The notes beneath the pieces were generated by a model. That model had not been told where the DNA came from. It ran no database searches and saw only the letters and a program-made list of their open reading frames with translations. From Gordionus sp. m RMFG-2023 (lineage: Eukaryota; Nematomorpha; Gordioida; Chordodea; Parachordodidae), in the NCBI RefSeq assembly GCF_954871325.1, contig NC_088778.1:10983882-11047881 (forward strand): a stretch of 64,000 nucleotides of DNA. Direction: 5' to 3'. The first letter of the stretch is position 1. The number at the start of each line of letters is the position of its first letter. Of the stretch, positions 22,290 through 32,852 are shown piece by piece. The position numbers and the translations under genes are program-made.

Positions 22290-23600
22290 GTATATATAAA
22301 AATGGGGTATCTGTATCTAGATAGATTTTTTATTAAAGTAACTGTATCGAGATATTATTTTAGAGGTATCTGTATCTTTTTAGATACTTTTTAAGATACA
22401 TTTTGATATACTATTATTTAACGCTTTTTTATATTATAAATAAAAATACTTGAATGCAAAATTTATTTTATTTCATATGAGCATATAACTTAATAATATT
22501 AAAAAATATTAAGACTACTATTATAAAAAATTATATATATATATAATATTAAAACTATATATATATAATATTAAAACACACATATATATATATATATATA
22601 ATATTAAAACTTATATACAAAAATATATTGGTATTTTATTTTATTATATTAATTTTTGTTCTAGATTAATATTGATAAAAAAGATGATATAATCAATGAC
22701 GACATTCTTCCATGGCCAATTCATAAACCATATTTTATAATAATATCTCAAAATAAAGAAAACAAATCTCTGATAGAAAAATGTTTGCCCTGTCTACCAA
22801 AGAATACACAAATTTCAGTTAGCATTACTTCAACTTGCAACATTGTAAAACAATTAAGGGTATAGATACTAAATAAATGTTTACAATTGTAATTTTAAAT
22901 TTTAAGAGAAAACAACAAACTCTTAATCAAAATAAAAAAAGAGAAAGAGAAGAAATCTATTAAAGAAAATATTGGACTAGGCTCATCGTCCATTGATATT
23001 TTTTCCAAGAGACTTCAGACTTTAACCCAAACAACTTAAGATGATTTAATAACTGATTTTATTATAGATATCATTCAGCCATTTCCAATTGTTGAAAATC
23101 CTTCATTTATAAAAATGATCAAAACATTAGCTCCACAAAAAAATAGAATTTGCCGACAGACAGTGGTTGCTAGAATTTCCCAAAGATGGGAAAATGAAAA
23201 GAAAGAAATCGTAAAAAGTCTGATAGAACCATCACTAACATGCACAACAGCAGATTGTTGGAGTGTCTATCGCTGGTATAACTAACATTTAAATTGTATA
23301 ATAATTTAATTACGAACAAATTATTATATTAATATCTAAAAATCATTATTTTAGTTGTATTTTAATAAATGTAATATCGAGTCAATAAATTTTTTAGCTC
23401 ATTTCACGAATTTTCACAATAGATAATTTATGTTTATTCAAAACTTATCTAAGAGTATAATAAAAATATCTGTATCTAGATACATTTAAAATTGTATCTG
23501 TATCAAGATAACTTTTTGGAAGCTGTATCTGTATCTAGATAAATTTTTAGACGATGTATTTATATCTAGATCCATTTAAAAAGTATCTTTTGCGTCATTC
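22290..23600 (+). mobile_element. hAT transposon remnant with repeated GTATCTAGATA motifs at both ends
   Basis: Both ends carry clusters of 'gtatctgtatctagata' and variants (22300-22400 and 23460-23590), as in the subterminal repeats of some hATs. Plus-strand protein traces: SLIEKCLPCLPKNTQISVS followed by TSTCNIVKQL (about 22755-22860), which fits a BED-type or related hAT zinc finger; then QPFPIVENPSFIKMIKTLAP and SLTCTTADCWSVYRW (23080-23280), the classic hAT 'P...VE.P.F' and 'T.D.WS' segments. Interrupted and lacking the C-terminal half. A TA microsatellite lies at 22535-22615. Confidence 0.7.
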
Positions 23601-25450
23601 CATGTCAAATCAATCACTACAACCCGACCATCTCAGATTTTGTTATAAAGTATTGTAATTGACGAATCCAAAATATTAGACTCTTAACTCTATTAGAACC
23701 GGAGATATAGGGCTTCAAAGTGGCTCAGTTTGGTCATTTTTCGAAAAAATGATTTTTTAAAATTGGGATATCTTTTATATTAGATGCACTATATATAACT
23801 ATTATGGTTCATTTTATAGCGCTAAGTAAACTCTTGAACATATGTTAAGAAAATTAATTTTTGGTTTATATTTTTTTAAAATTGCGGTTAAAAATTTGTA
23901 ATTAATTTTTTAAAATGTTAGATTAAATTTTTTTTCCAAATTTCAGATATTTTATAAAGAGTACCAAGAACTGTTGTTATAAAAATTTTAGAGTGTGGCC
24001 AAAAAAATTAATTAAGAAAAATCTTATTTTTAAAAAATCCGCTAGATGGTTTAAGTAGTTTAAAATATTAATTTTAACAATATAAGTCAATCTAAGAAAT
24101 TTTTTTATTCCATAATAAAATATTTATCGAATAATTAATAGTAAGCATAATATTTAAAATATTTTAATTAAATTTCCTTGAATTTAATTTATAGATAATA
24201 AAATTTATTAAGTAAGCATTAATTAAATTATCTATTTTTCGAATAATTTATCAATTTTTTTATCTGTTACTTTTTCCTAAAATTTGTAATTTTTAAAATT
24301 AATTAATTAATTAATATGTTTTGTACAAATCCATTGAATCTTCCAAATCACTATTCCGAAAAAGGTTTAAGAAAAGTGACGATTTGGATGACAATGTATC
24401 ATAAAATTAACAAAGGAGAATATATTTGTCCTAAGTGTTGCAAATTTTATGTAAAAAGAAGAATAGTATTCCAATTTTAGAGGATAGCAACATCTCTACA
24501 ACTTAAAATAATTTCTTAAACTTCGCCAATATAGAAAATGATTTTCCAACGACAATGCGCAACTCCCTACACTTTTTTTAGAATCCTTAAATTCTACTTT
24601 AAATCAAATGGGGCAATCTCCAATAAAAAAAGAGACCAAGAGAAAAAGGATATCGCAAGAAAAAGCTCAGCAGACTTTCAAAAGCTATTGGCAAAATTTT
24701 TCCAAAAATGAATACAATTGGTCATCACATAGTTACATCGTTATTGGTCATCACATAGTTACATATTGGTTATTGGTCATCACATTGAGTTACATATTGG
24801 TTATTGGTCATCACATTGAGTTACATATTTAAATTTTATTTAATAAATGGAGTATAATTATTTTTAAAATCATATCAACAGTATCTATCTTGAGCATATG
24901 TTTTATTAATTTATCTCTAATATAAATTTAAGAATTTTGTTTTCCCAGGTAAAGAAGGAAGACCTGAAGAAATTTTTTTCTCCAACATGGTTTTCCAATC
25001 CTCACCCGGGGCACCATGTTAATATGGTGCCGAAAATTAACAAAAGAAAAGTAAGAAATTGCGTTTATTGATATTATATTTTTTACATTAATCTAAAAAA
25101 CTAACTCAAACTATTATCAAAAAATAAGGTATATATATCTTTCATATTAAATACAAATTTGATTAAACAAAAATAAAAAGTATCAAAATATATTACAAAA
25201 ATATTTTAAACAAAAGCAAGATTACAAGCTAAAATAATCGTAAGTTTTTATCAACATATTAAATAAGGTTATATTCAAATAATACCAATTAAAGTTATAC
25301 AAAATATCAATGCAAATTTAAATATAAAAAATCAGTTCTATTTCACAATAGATAAATATTTTGTATTAAAAAATATTATCTTTAGCTTACTATATGTCTG
25401 GTATTATTTTATTTATTATTTATAGCTAGTATTAGTTTGTATTCATAATA
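23600..25450. other. Probable unclassified repeat, zinc-ribbon-like remnant and tandem repeat
   Basis: Begins with 'gtcattccatgtcaaatcaa', a start that looks like a repeat end but whose family I cannot name. At about 24315-24475 an open plus-strand piece reads CTNPLNLPNHYSEKGLRKVT and then KGEYICPKCCKFYVKRR, a paired-cysteine finger-like segment; DFQKLLAKFFQK follows near 24680. A short stem-loop, GGCACCATGTTAATATGGTGCC, is at about 25009-25031. No intact gene. Confidence 0.4.
24718..24835 (+). repeat. Tandem repeat, ~33-bp unit, about 4 copies
   Basis: Repeats of 'attggtcatcacattgagtt' plus 'acatattggtt', with the first two copies shorter and variant. Each contains ATTGGTCATCACAT. Confidence 0.8.
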
Positions 25451-25455
25451 AATGA

Positions 25456-25779
25456 TGTTAACTATGTGATCGATATTATTTTATATTAACGTTTTATTTT
25501 ATCATATTAACATTATTTAAAAATCAATTTATTTTGACAATTGATATATTTTTTTTTGATATCAAATTCAAATTTAAACGAACATTTTTATTTTATATAA
25601 TTGGTTATGATGATTTATTTATTGTTAAATAAAGATATAAAAGGAAAATTATTTTTGGTTAAAAGAATAAAAATGTAATTTATAATAATAAAATAAAAGG
25701 AAAATGTGATTTATTTTAATATGAATATTGTAATAATATAAAAAAAGAGAATTAATAATAATTCTATGTTAATTCTTCA
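25456..25779 (+). repeat. 5' LTR of the older Gypsy-like fossil
   Basis: 324 bp, starting TGTTAACTATGTGATCG and ending TTAATTCTTCA, followed by TGGAGGCCAAA where a primer binding site is expected. Confidence 0.85.
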
Positions 25780-27187
25780 TGGAGGCCAAATTACGTCCCA
25801 ACTTCGCGTATCTATTATCTCAAAATTCGATCTTGATTTTGCACTATACATGAATTTTATATTACGCGTTTATCGATTATAATTCTTTTACGATGGAATC
25901 ATTAAATATTCCACATATATGACCGAATTCGTCATGCTGGATTTCCCTAAATTTAGTAGCGATGAAGCGCTTTCGACACTAGCAAGATCTCCAACGGAGA
26001 AAAGGCCGTGTTGTTTTTCCGAAGTCTTCCAAATGACGAATTAAATAACATTGGAGCAATTTGCACGGAGGCAGACTTCCAAGACCCAATGGCTCTTCTT
26101 GGTAAATTCAAGCTACAACATCCGAAGAAGACTGAGAACGCCAAACTGTCATTATTTTATGCTGCCACTCAACAAGGATGAGACGTTCTCGGTTTGGTTC
26201 ACACGCGTTGCAAGACTCAATAAAGAATGCAAATTCAATGGCATTCAGCGCATTATTGAGAAAGTGTGGGTTACTTCGAATTCCAATGATATCAGGAAAG
26301 CGGTCAGGAGCTCTGTGTCTATAGAAGATATTTGCAATCTAGGTCTAGAGGAAGACACCACGGAGCCAAGTGACATCAAGAGCGTGATGAAAGTAGAAGC
26401 CATTCATTTGAATGAATCACCTGGAGTACAAGAGGTTAATCACATGGGCAGAGCCAAAAAAAGCCACATAACCATAAAACCTATTCAGGACTCTCATGAA
26501 CATGGTAAATCTCTTATCAGGCAACCCCAGCTCATCAATGACAATCGCCAAGGACAACATTTCGATGAACGTTACGATGTACGCTGCGACTACTGCCGCG
26601 ACAAACGATTTGATGAACGTTATAAGATACGCTACGACAACGGCCACGACAAACGATTCGACGGACGGCACGACAACTTCCACGACAATCGTTTTGATTA
26701 AAGCTACGATAATTGTCACTATAATGGCAACTGTTTCGACAATCGCAACGATAACTTCTGCGACGATCGATACAACAATCGTGGGTACAATTTCCATTAC
26801 AACCGCTAAGACTATCGTTGTGACCATCATCAAAGCTCTGATCGACGGGATGATTGCAATAGATGTGATAACCGAACCAACTTTCCACGTTGTGGTAAGT
26901 TGAGACATAACCCTCAAAATATTAATGGTTTTCCGAAATATTCGCCGAGGCCCAACCATTACAAAAATGACAATAATACCTTCAACAGATCTTATGATTA
27001 TAAAGATCGTGATTGTCAATCGAATATGAACCATGTTATGAACATCGAAGTAATCGATGATGACGACGACTCAAACACAGACGTTAAAGAATATAATCTT
27101 CAAAATCTGGAAGTGTACAATCTGGGGTTCAACGATACCAGATATGACGCGTACAACGTAACGGTGATTATCAACAACATACCCACG

Positions 27188-30100
27188 CAGGGTTGCCATG
27201 TCTCCCCCCATCAGCGGGAGACTATCGCAATTTTTTAGTTTACACGCAGACATCTCACTTCCGCAAAACTACCGCAATTGAAAATCTTCCGCAAAAATCT
27301 ACCGCAATTTTTTAATTTCTCCCGCATTTTTTTAAATAGTATTTTAACGTTTTTAATATATAAATAATCGTTTTGAGAGACATTAATTGATTATTTTTAT
27401 ATTTTTAAAATAAATAAATTTTAAATATTTATTCGAAAAACATGTCTAGTTTGTAAATTTCTTTCTATCCTGTTTTATTTTTATCCAATAATAAATCAAC
27501 ATCATTTCATTCATATAAGTCAGTACAGGGGAGTATATCAACATCGATTGCAATACAAAAATATTCTCAAAAATAATAAATAATACAGATGCAACTACAT
27601 TTGTGGAAATCGTGTACATCTATCATGTAGTTCAACATTCACAGAGCTATATCATCACAATGTGGGTCAAATCTTTTTCTCATGATGTTTTACGACTCCA
27701 ATATAAGTGCAAACCTTACTTGTGGCAGAACAAAAATGAGCAAGGCTATCACAAGTGTTTTAGTACTTGAATTTAGAGGTCAATTCCAGACGATTTGAAA
27801 GATGGGCATCCATATGCAATTCTAACAGATGCATCTAATAAGGGAAATATTAAAACATTTCCATCGATCCTTCGCTATTTCAGAATAAGAACATTTCAAT
27901 AAAACTGTTAAAATTTTTTCCTCGGATAGTGAAAAATCCAACGATGTAGCTAGCCACATAATGATAAATATAGCTGATTCAGGGTTATCAATGATTTGTA
28001 TGTCAGCTTTCTGCGCTGATAATGCATCTGTAAATTTTGGCAAAATATAAAGTTACCGAATTGAGGCAGCACAATAATGATTTAATACCAATTGGCTGTA
28101 TATACCATATACTACATAATTATTGCAAGAAGGCAATGAATGTACTATATGTGGATGTCAAAATCATTGTGATGAAATGTTTTAACAAATTTAGTTCATC
28201 AACGAAAAGAGTTAATGAATTAAAAGAGTTGGTGAAGTGTTCTGACTTGGAATGGTGTGAGTTATTGCGATATATACCTATCAGGTGGTTGTCATTAATA
28301 CCTGCCATCGCTAGAATTTTAAAATTTTACAAACCCTTAAAAGAATACTTCTTAAATAAAGATTTTAAAAGCTGTCCTAAAATTTTGAAAAATTTTTTTC
28401 GAGTATGAAATGGCAGAAGCATATTTAGGATTCGTTTCACATGTAGGAAATCTACTTCATGCAGTTAATATTCAGTTGCAATCAGAATATTCTTTATTAA
28501 AAAAGATTCACAAAATCATGCTACAGCTCTGTTCATCTCTACAGTTAAAAATTGATAATAAATATTATGGCGCTATTGCTTAAAATATTATATTAAAATG
28601 TTCAAATAATACTCTTAATACATTTTTAAATGAAGCACATATTTTTATTAACACAATTTTAGAATATTTACAATTATTTACAAATGTATAAATATTATGA
28701 CCTTGGAACAGAAACCATCAATTGATGGTTTTAATAATTTAATAAATAAAATATATTAAAAATACCAAAAGACATTGATGTCGTGTTTGAGAAGATTGTA
28801 ATTCTCTCTATTTTTATGATTCGCCAGAATACTTAAAGCTAGATGGTCTAAAAGCAGAGGAGAAATGGGAAATAATTTTTCGTAATAACGATAAATCCTC
28901 ATGCTTGGAAAAAATAAGCGAGTATGTCTTCACCTTACTTAATTCTAATGCCTCATCCGAGCGCATTTTTAGCCTGATGAGGACTGTCTGGAAAAAGAAG
29001 AGAAATCGGATTGCTTTAAGAACATTAGAGGTCGAGCTAATGTTAAACAAATATATAATATGTCATGCCAGGAATTTTATAAATATCTCAATAACGACGG
29101 TAAACATTTAGTTCTATTATTTAAATCTCAAATAAAATATAATTAAGTTTTAGCAATGGCGCCATAAAATTTATTGTCAATTTTTAACTGTAAAGATGAA
29201 CACATCTGCAGCATAATTTTGTGAATCTTTGTTAAGATTCTCTGATTGCAACTACACATTAACAGCATGTAGTAGATTTCCTTCATGTGAAATCATTCCT
29301 AAATACCTCTGCTATTCATTATTGAAAATTTTTTTCCAAATGTTAGGACAGATTTTATAATCTTTATTTAAGAAATATTTTTTTAAAATTTTTATAAAAT
29401 TTTAAAATTCTATCGATGGCTGGCATTAGGAACATATCGCAACCAACATTGTGCTGACTCAATTCTGTAAATACACTCTGCTTTTACCAAATTCACTGAG
29501 GCATTATCAGACCAGAAAGCTGACATGCAATTTATTGATAATCTCGAATCTGCTATATTTACCATTAAATGGTTAGATGTGTCTTTGGATTTTTCACTAT
29601 TTGAGGGGAAAAAATTTAATAGTTTTATTGAAACGACCTTTTTGTTGAAATAGCGGAGAATATTTCTCTTATTAGATGCATCTGTTAGAATTGCATATGT
29701 ATGCCCATCTTTCAAATCGTCAATTGACCTCCTGGATTTAGGTCCTAGGGTTGTTAAACGGCTCGTTTTGAGCCGATTTTTAAAAACAGCTAACTCAATA
29801 TTTTAGCTATAAAAATATTGCCTAAGTCTCGAGATTTCGCTAATAGTTGTCCAAACCTTTGTTCCTCCTAAAAACAAAATCTTAATGCTTGCGTAATATT
29901 ATTCTGGATGAAATATTGAGTTCGCCGTTTAACAACACTATTAGGTCCTAAAACATTGATGATAGCCTTGCTCATTTTTTTCATTTATATTAGAGTCGTT
30001 AAATATGATGGGAAAAAGATTCTACCAACATTGTGATGATAAGTATCTCTGTGAATATTGTACTACAAGATAAGTGATTACAATTGTAGCAACTGTAGTT

Positions 30101-30525
30101 GCATTTGTATTATTTATTATTTTTGGAGTACCTTATTACCTATTTAAACGTGATACGTGATAATTAAGCGCCTATCCTTATAAAATATATTTATAATTGT
30201 AAAAAATCGTTTTTTTTATAAAATTTAATCTTGTTTACTTTCTTTTATATTTAAAAAAGATCGTTGGTTTTTTTTATAAATTAATATATTTTAATAAATC
30301 AAGATATTATTTTATTTTGAAAAATAGTTACCGACTTTGTATTTATATAAACTAATTTTAAACGATAATAGGTGGATAATTAAGTCAATTCAAACTCCCG
30401 GCCGAAGGCCGGCCCGCAAAAATTTTTTTTTTAGCAATTTTTATATTTCTACTGCAATTTTCATATTTCTCCCGCATAATACCAAATTTCTCCGGCAATT
30501 TGAAAATTTTGACGTGGCAACCCTG
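27188..30525 (+). mobile_element. hAT transposon with an inverted second half, inserted in the Gypsy-like fossil
   Basis: Termini CAGGGTTGCCATGTC and GACGTGGCAACCCTG are flanked by a perfect 8-bp duplication TACCCACG (27180-27187, 30526-30533). Plus-strand traces: [19 protein letters not shown] start near 27800, [30 protein letters not shown] near 28010, LIPIGCIYHILHNYCKKAMN at 28090-28150, and the C-terminal hAT motif NASSERIFSLMRTVWKKKRN at about 28943-29005. From about 29160 to the end the sequence is an inverted partial copy of 27190-28640 (minus-strand [15 protein letters not shown] near 29700). The element is thus a partial palindrome. A MITE sits in the inverted half at 29746-29940. 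Frames are interrupted. Relatives: 53603-55345 and 57856-60420. Confidence 0.87.
29746..29940. mobile_element. Palindromic MITE (TAGTGTTGTTAA family) with exact 8-bp duplication
   Basis: Starts TAGGGTTGTTAAACGGCTCG and ends CGCCGTTTAACAACACTA. Flanked by TTAGGTCC on both sides (29738-29745, 29941-29948). Arms contain 'gagccgatttttaaaaac' and the centre resembles the copies elsewhere ('ttgcctaagtctcgagattt'). It lies inside the hAT at 27188-30525, so this is the third layer of nesting. Confidence 0.88.
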
Positions 30526-31230
30526 TACCCACGTTGATGCAAGTAGACACCGGTACAAGGTAGAAAATACTTCTGAAGCATACAGCTAAGACTGTAGGTA
30601 TAACCACGATACGTAAGACAGATATGAAACTGAGAGGGTATAACGTCAGCGCCATCAAGATATTAGGTCTAGCCAATGTGAACGTTAAGATTGAAGGTAA
30701 CTCACAAACGTTGGAGGTCATAGTGGTGGATTGTGATAAGATCCCCCTGCTAGGGCGCATGTGGCTCCATGCCTTCAACAACATATTAAAAACGTTCTTA
30801 GTGTGTAACATAGAGAATGATCTCGAGAAGGTAATCTCGACAACAAAAAAAAACCTCGCAACTTACTCCTACAAACCCATAATGGTCAGACAAGAGGAAG
30901 TTCACTTGAAGCCCGATGCCGTGCCTAAGATCATAATTCAGGAGAGTTCCGTGTGCCAAGATCGATGCAACGACTCAGAAATGGGATGACTGGCTGAAGG
31001 ACAACATAAACCTTGCTTGAGAGGAATCTAGATGCCCGATACCATGCACAAGCGATTCGAGTGGGAAGTTAGTTAAGGGCTGCCTTTACTTTACCAAGCC
31101 ATCGTTCGGTTTGAAAAGAAGACTGCACCATGAACATAGGTGGCGTATTGCATGGCGATCATGAACGTCAATGGCGTTATTACTCAACATATCCAAAGAA
31201 AACATAAGTCAAATTTTTTGGAGGGTGGAA

Positions 31231-31561
31231 TGTTAAATATGATCGATATAATTTTATTAACGTTTTATTTTATCATATTAACATTATTCAAAAATCAATT
31301 TATTTTGACAATTGATATAATTTTTTTTGATATCAATTTAAAATCAAATTTAAACGAACATTTTTATTTTATATAATTGGTTAATTGATGATTTATTTAT
31401 TGTTAAAAAAAGATATAAAGGGAAAATTATTTTTGGTTAAAAGAATAAAAATGTAATTTATAATAATAAAATAAAAGGAAAATGTGACTTATTTTAATAT
31501 GAATATTGTAATAATATTTTTTAAAAAATAGAATTAATAATAATTCTATGTTAATTTTTCA
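31231..31561 (+). repeat. 3' LTR of the older Gypsy-like fossil
   Basis: 331 bp, starting TGTTAAATATGATCG and ending TTAATTTTTCA; aligns along its length with 25456-25779 with small indels. Confidence 0.85.
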
Positions 31562-31566
31562 AATGA

Positions 31567-32850
31567 AAAAAATATAAAATTTGAATAGTAGTTCAGAGTT
31601 TGCAAATTTTAATTTAAAAGGTTTAATATATTTTAGCACCCCATAAAAATCTGTTATTTAAGCCACTTGCGATTGTAAAGGCTAGTGAGGCCCATGGTTA
31701 ATGTAGTGGGTTAATGTATTTCTCGTAAAAGAAAAAAACAAATCAATACAAATGTTAATTCCAAATAAGGGGTAAATATGACCTCATTAATATTTTAATT
31801 GTATATTTTTACATTATATATATATATCTATCTTTATATGATATCCAATGTTAATCAAGAAATGTTTGAATGTAAATTCGTAGATTATATATTTATTTTA
31901 TATAATATCTTATGACATTATTATATGTTATACATGTCAAACTTCAATATGAGGTCAATCATTTTGAATTATTGTGATTCGAAAGGCTGCGAGGTTGATC
32001 GAGCAGTCCTTTGTTCGTTTACAAAAAACTTCGTGAGTTGATTCAAAAAAAGTAAATTTAACATATACTATATATTCATATTATTTAGATGTATATATAT
32101 ATGGAATTGTATAAAATAGGATTAGGGAGAACATTCAATCGGGTCGCAATACTTAGAAAAGTAGGCCCTAGACTGACGCATTTTTCTTTTATATTGTCCT
32201 TATTATATTATTTTTTTTAGTATGACATATTATTTTAAAAAGTCTTCTTACATCAAACAATAATACTATATTAGATTAAATTCTCAGTAAGCTGATGGAA
32301 AAAACAGATGGCAAGACATTCATTCTATTCAGAACAAAAATTTAGCTTGGTATTATACATGTGTTACAATTCCGTATTTGAATTGTAATCTATTTGTCGA
32401 GGGCTTGTGGGAGAGACTTTAATAAACTCAATGGAACCTGGTATTAATAATAAGAAGAAGATAAAAAAAAATTTGCTAATAAATCTTACAACTCTTTTTT
32501 TCACTAAACCAATTTTAATATTCTGAATTTTGCACAATAAAACTAAGCTTTTTAAAATCATAAAACAAGACAACTGTTTTATTTGAAAATTTTATCCAAT
32601 TTATATACATTTTTTTTAATATGCAAAAAAAAAATTACAAGTACAATAAAGTTCATAAAAAAATAATAAATTCTAAAACTGAATATTCAAATAACTATAA
32701 TTAATACTTTACAACCGTCGATAACATATTCACAAACCAACTAATTATATAAAAATATAATTTATATTCAAATTATTGCGTATTTATAAAAATGAATTAC
32801 GCCTAAATCTAACACCTCCACCCTTGAGACTAATCTTATACCGCATCTTT
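31567..32850. other. No recognisable gene
   Basis: AT-rich with TA-rich microsatellite-like pieces (31818-31840). One GC-richer block (31980-32040) was checked for a tRNA cloverleaf and did not fit. No coding frame is supported. Confidence 0.5.
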
Positions 32851-32852
32851 CT

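Larger units (their letters stand above)
25456..31561 (+). mobile_element. Ty3/Gypsy-like LTR retrotransposon fossil, older, split by a hAT
   Basis: LTRs at 25456-25779 and 31231-31561 share most of their sequence with TG...CA ends. A perfect 5-bp duplication AATGA flanks the element (25451-25455, 31562-31566). A purine tract GGAGGGTGGAA precedes the right LTR. Parts on the plus strand: gag-like region (about 25930-27180) with a very repetitive Asp/Arg-rich stretch (FDERYD, RFDGRHD and variants) and a zinc-knuckle trace; an aspartic protease trace (QVDTGTR near 30540, then KIPLLGRMWLHAFNNI near 30740). RT and integrase are not seen, so the pol gene is largely lost. LTR differences (indels and substitutions) make it older than the copy at 15562-19761. 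Broken, with multiple interruptions plus the nested hAT 27188-30525. Confidence 0.85.

Noticed and set aside
26417-27034. Long minus-strand frame (205 codons) rich in Val/Ile
   Set aside because: It is the antisense of the Asp/Arg-rich repeat in the gag-like region; biased repeats leave both strands open.
31980-32045. GC-richer block checked as a tRNA
   Set aside because: No T-loop GGTTCGA and no pairing acceptor stem could be found.
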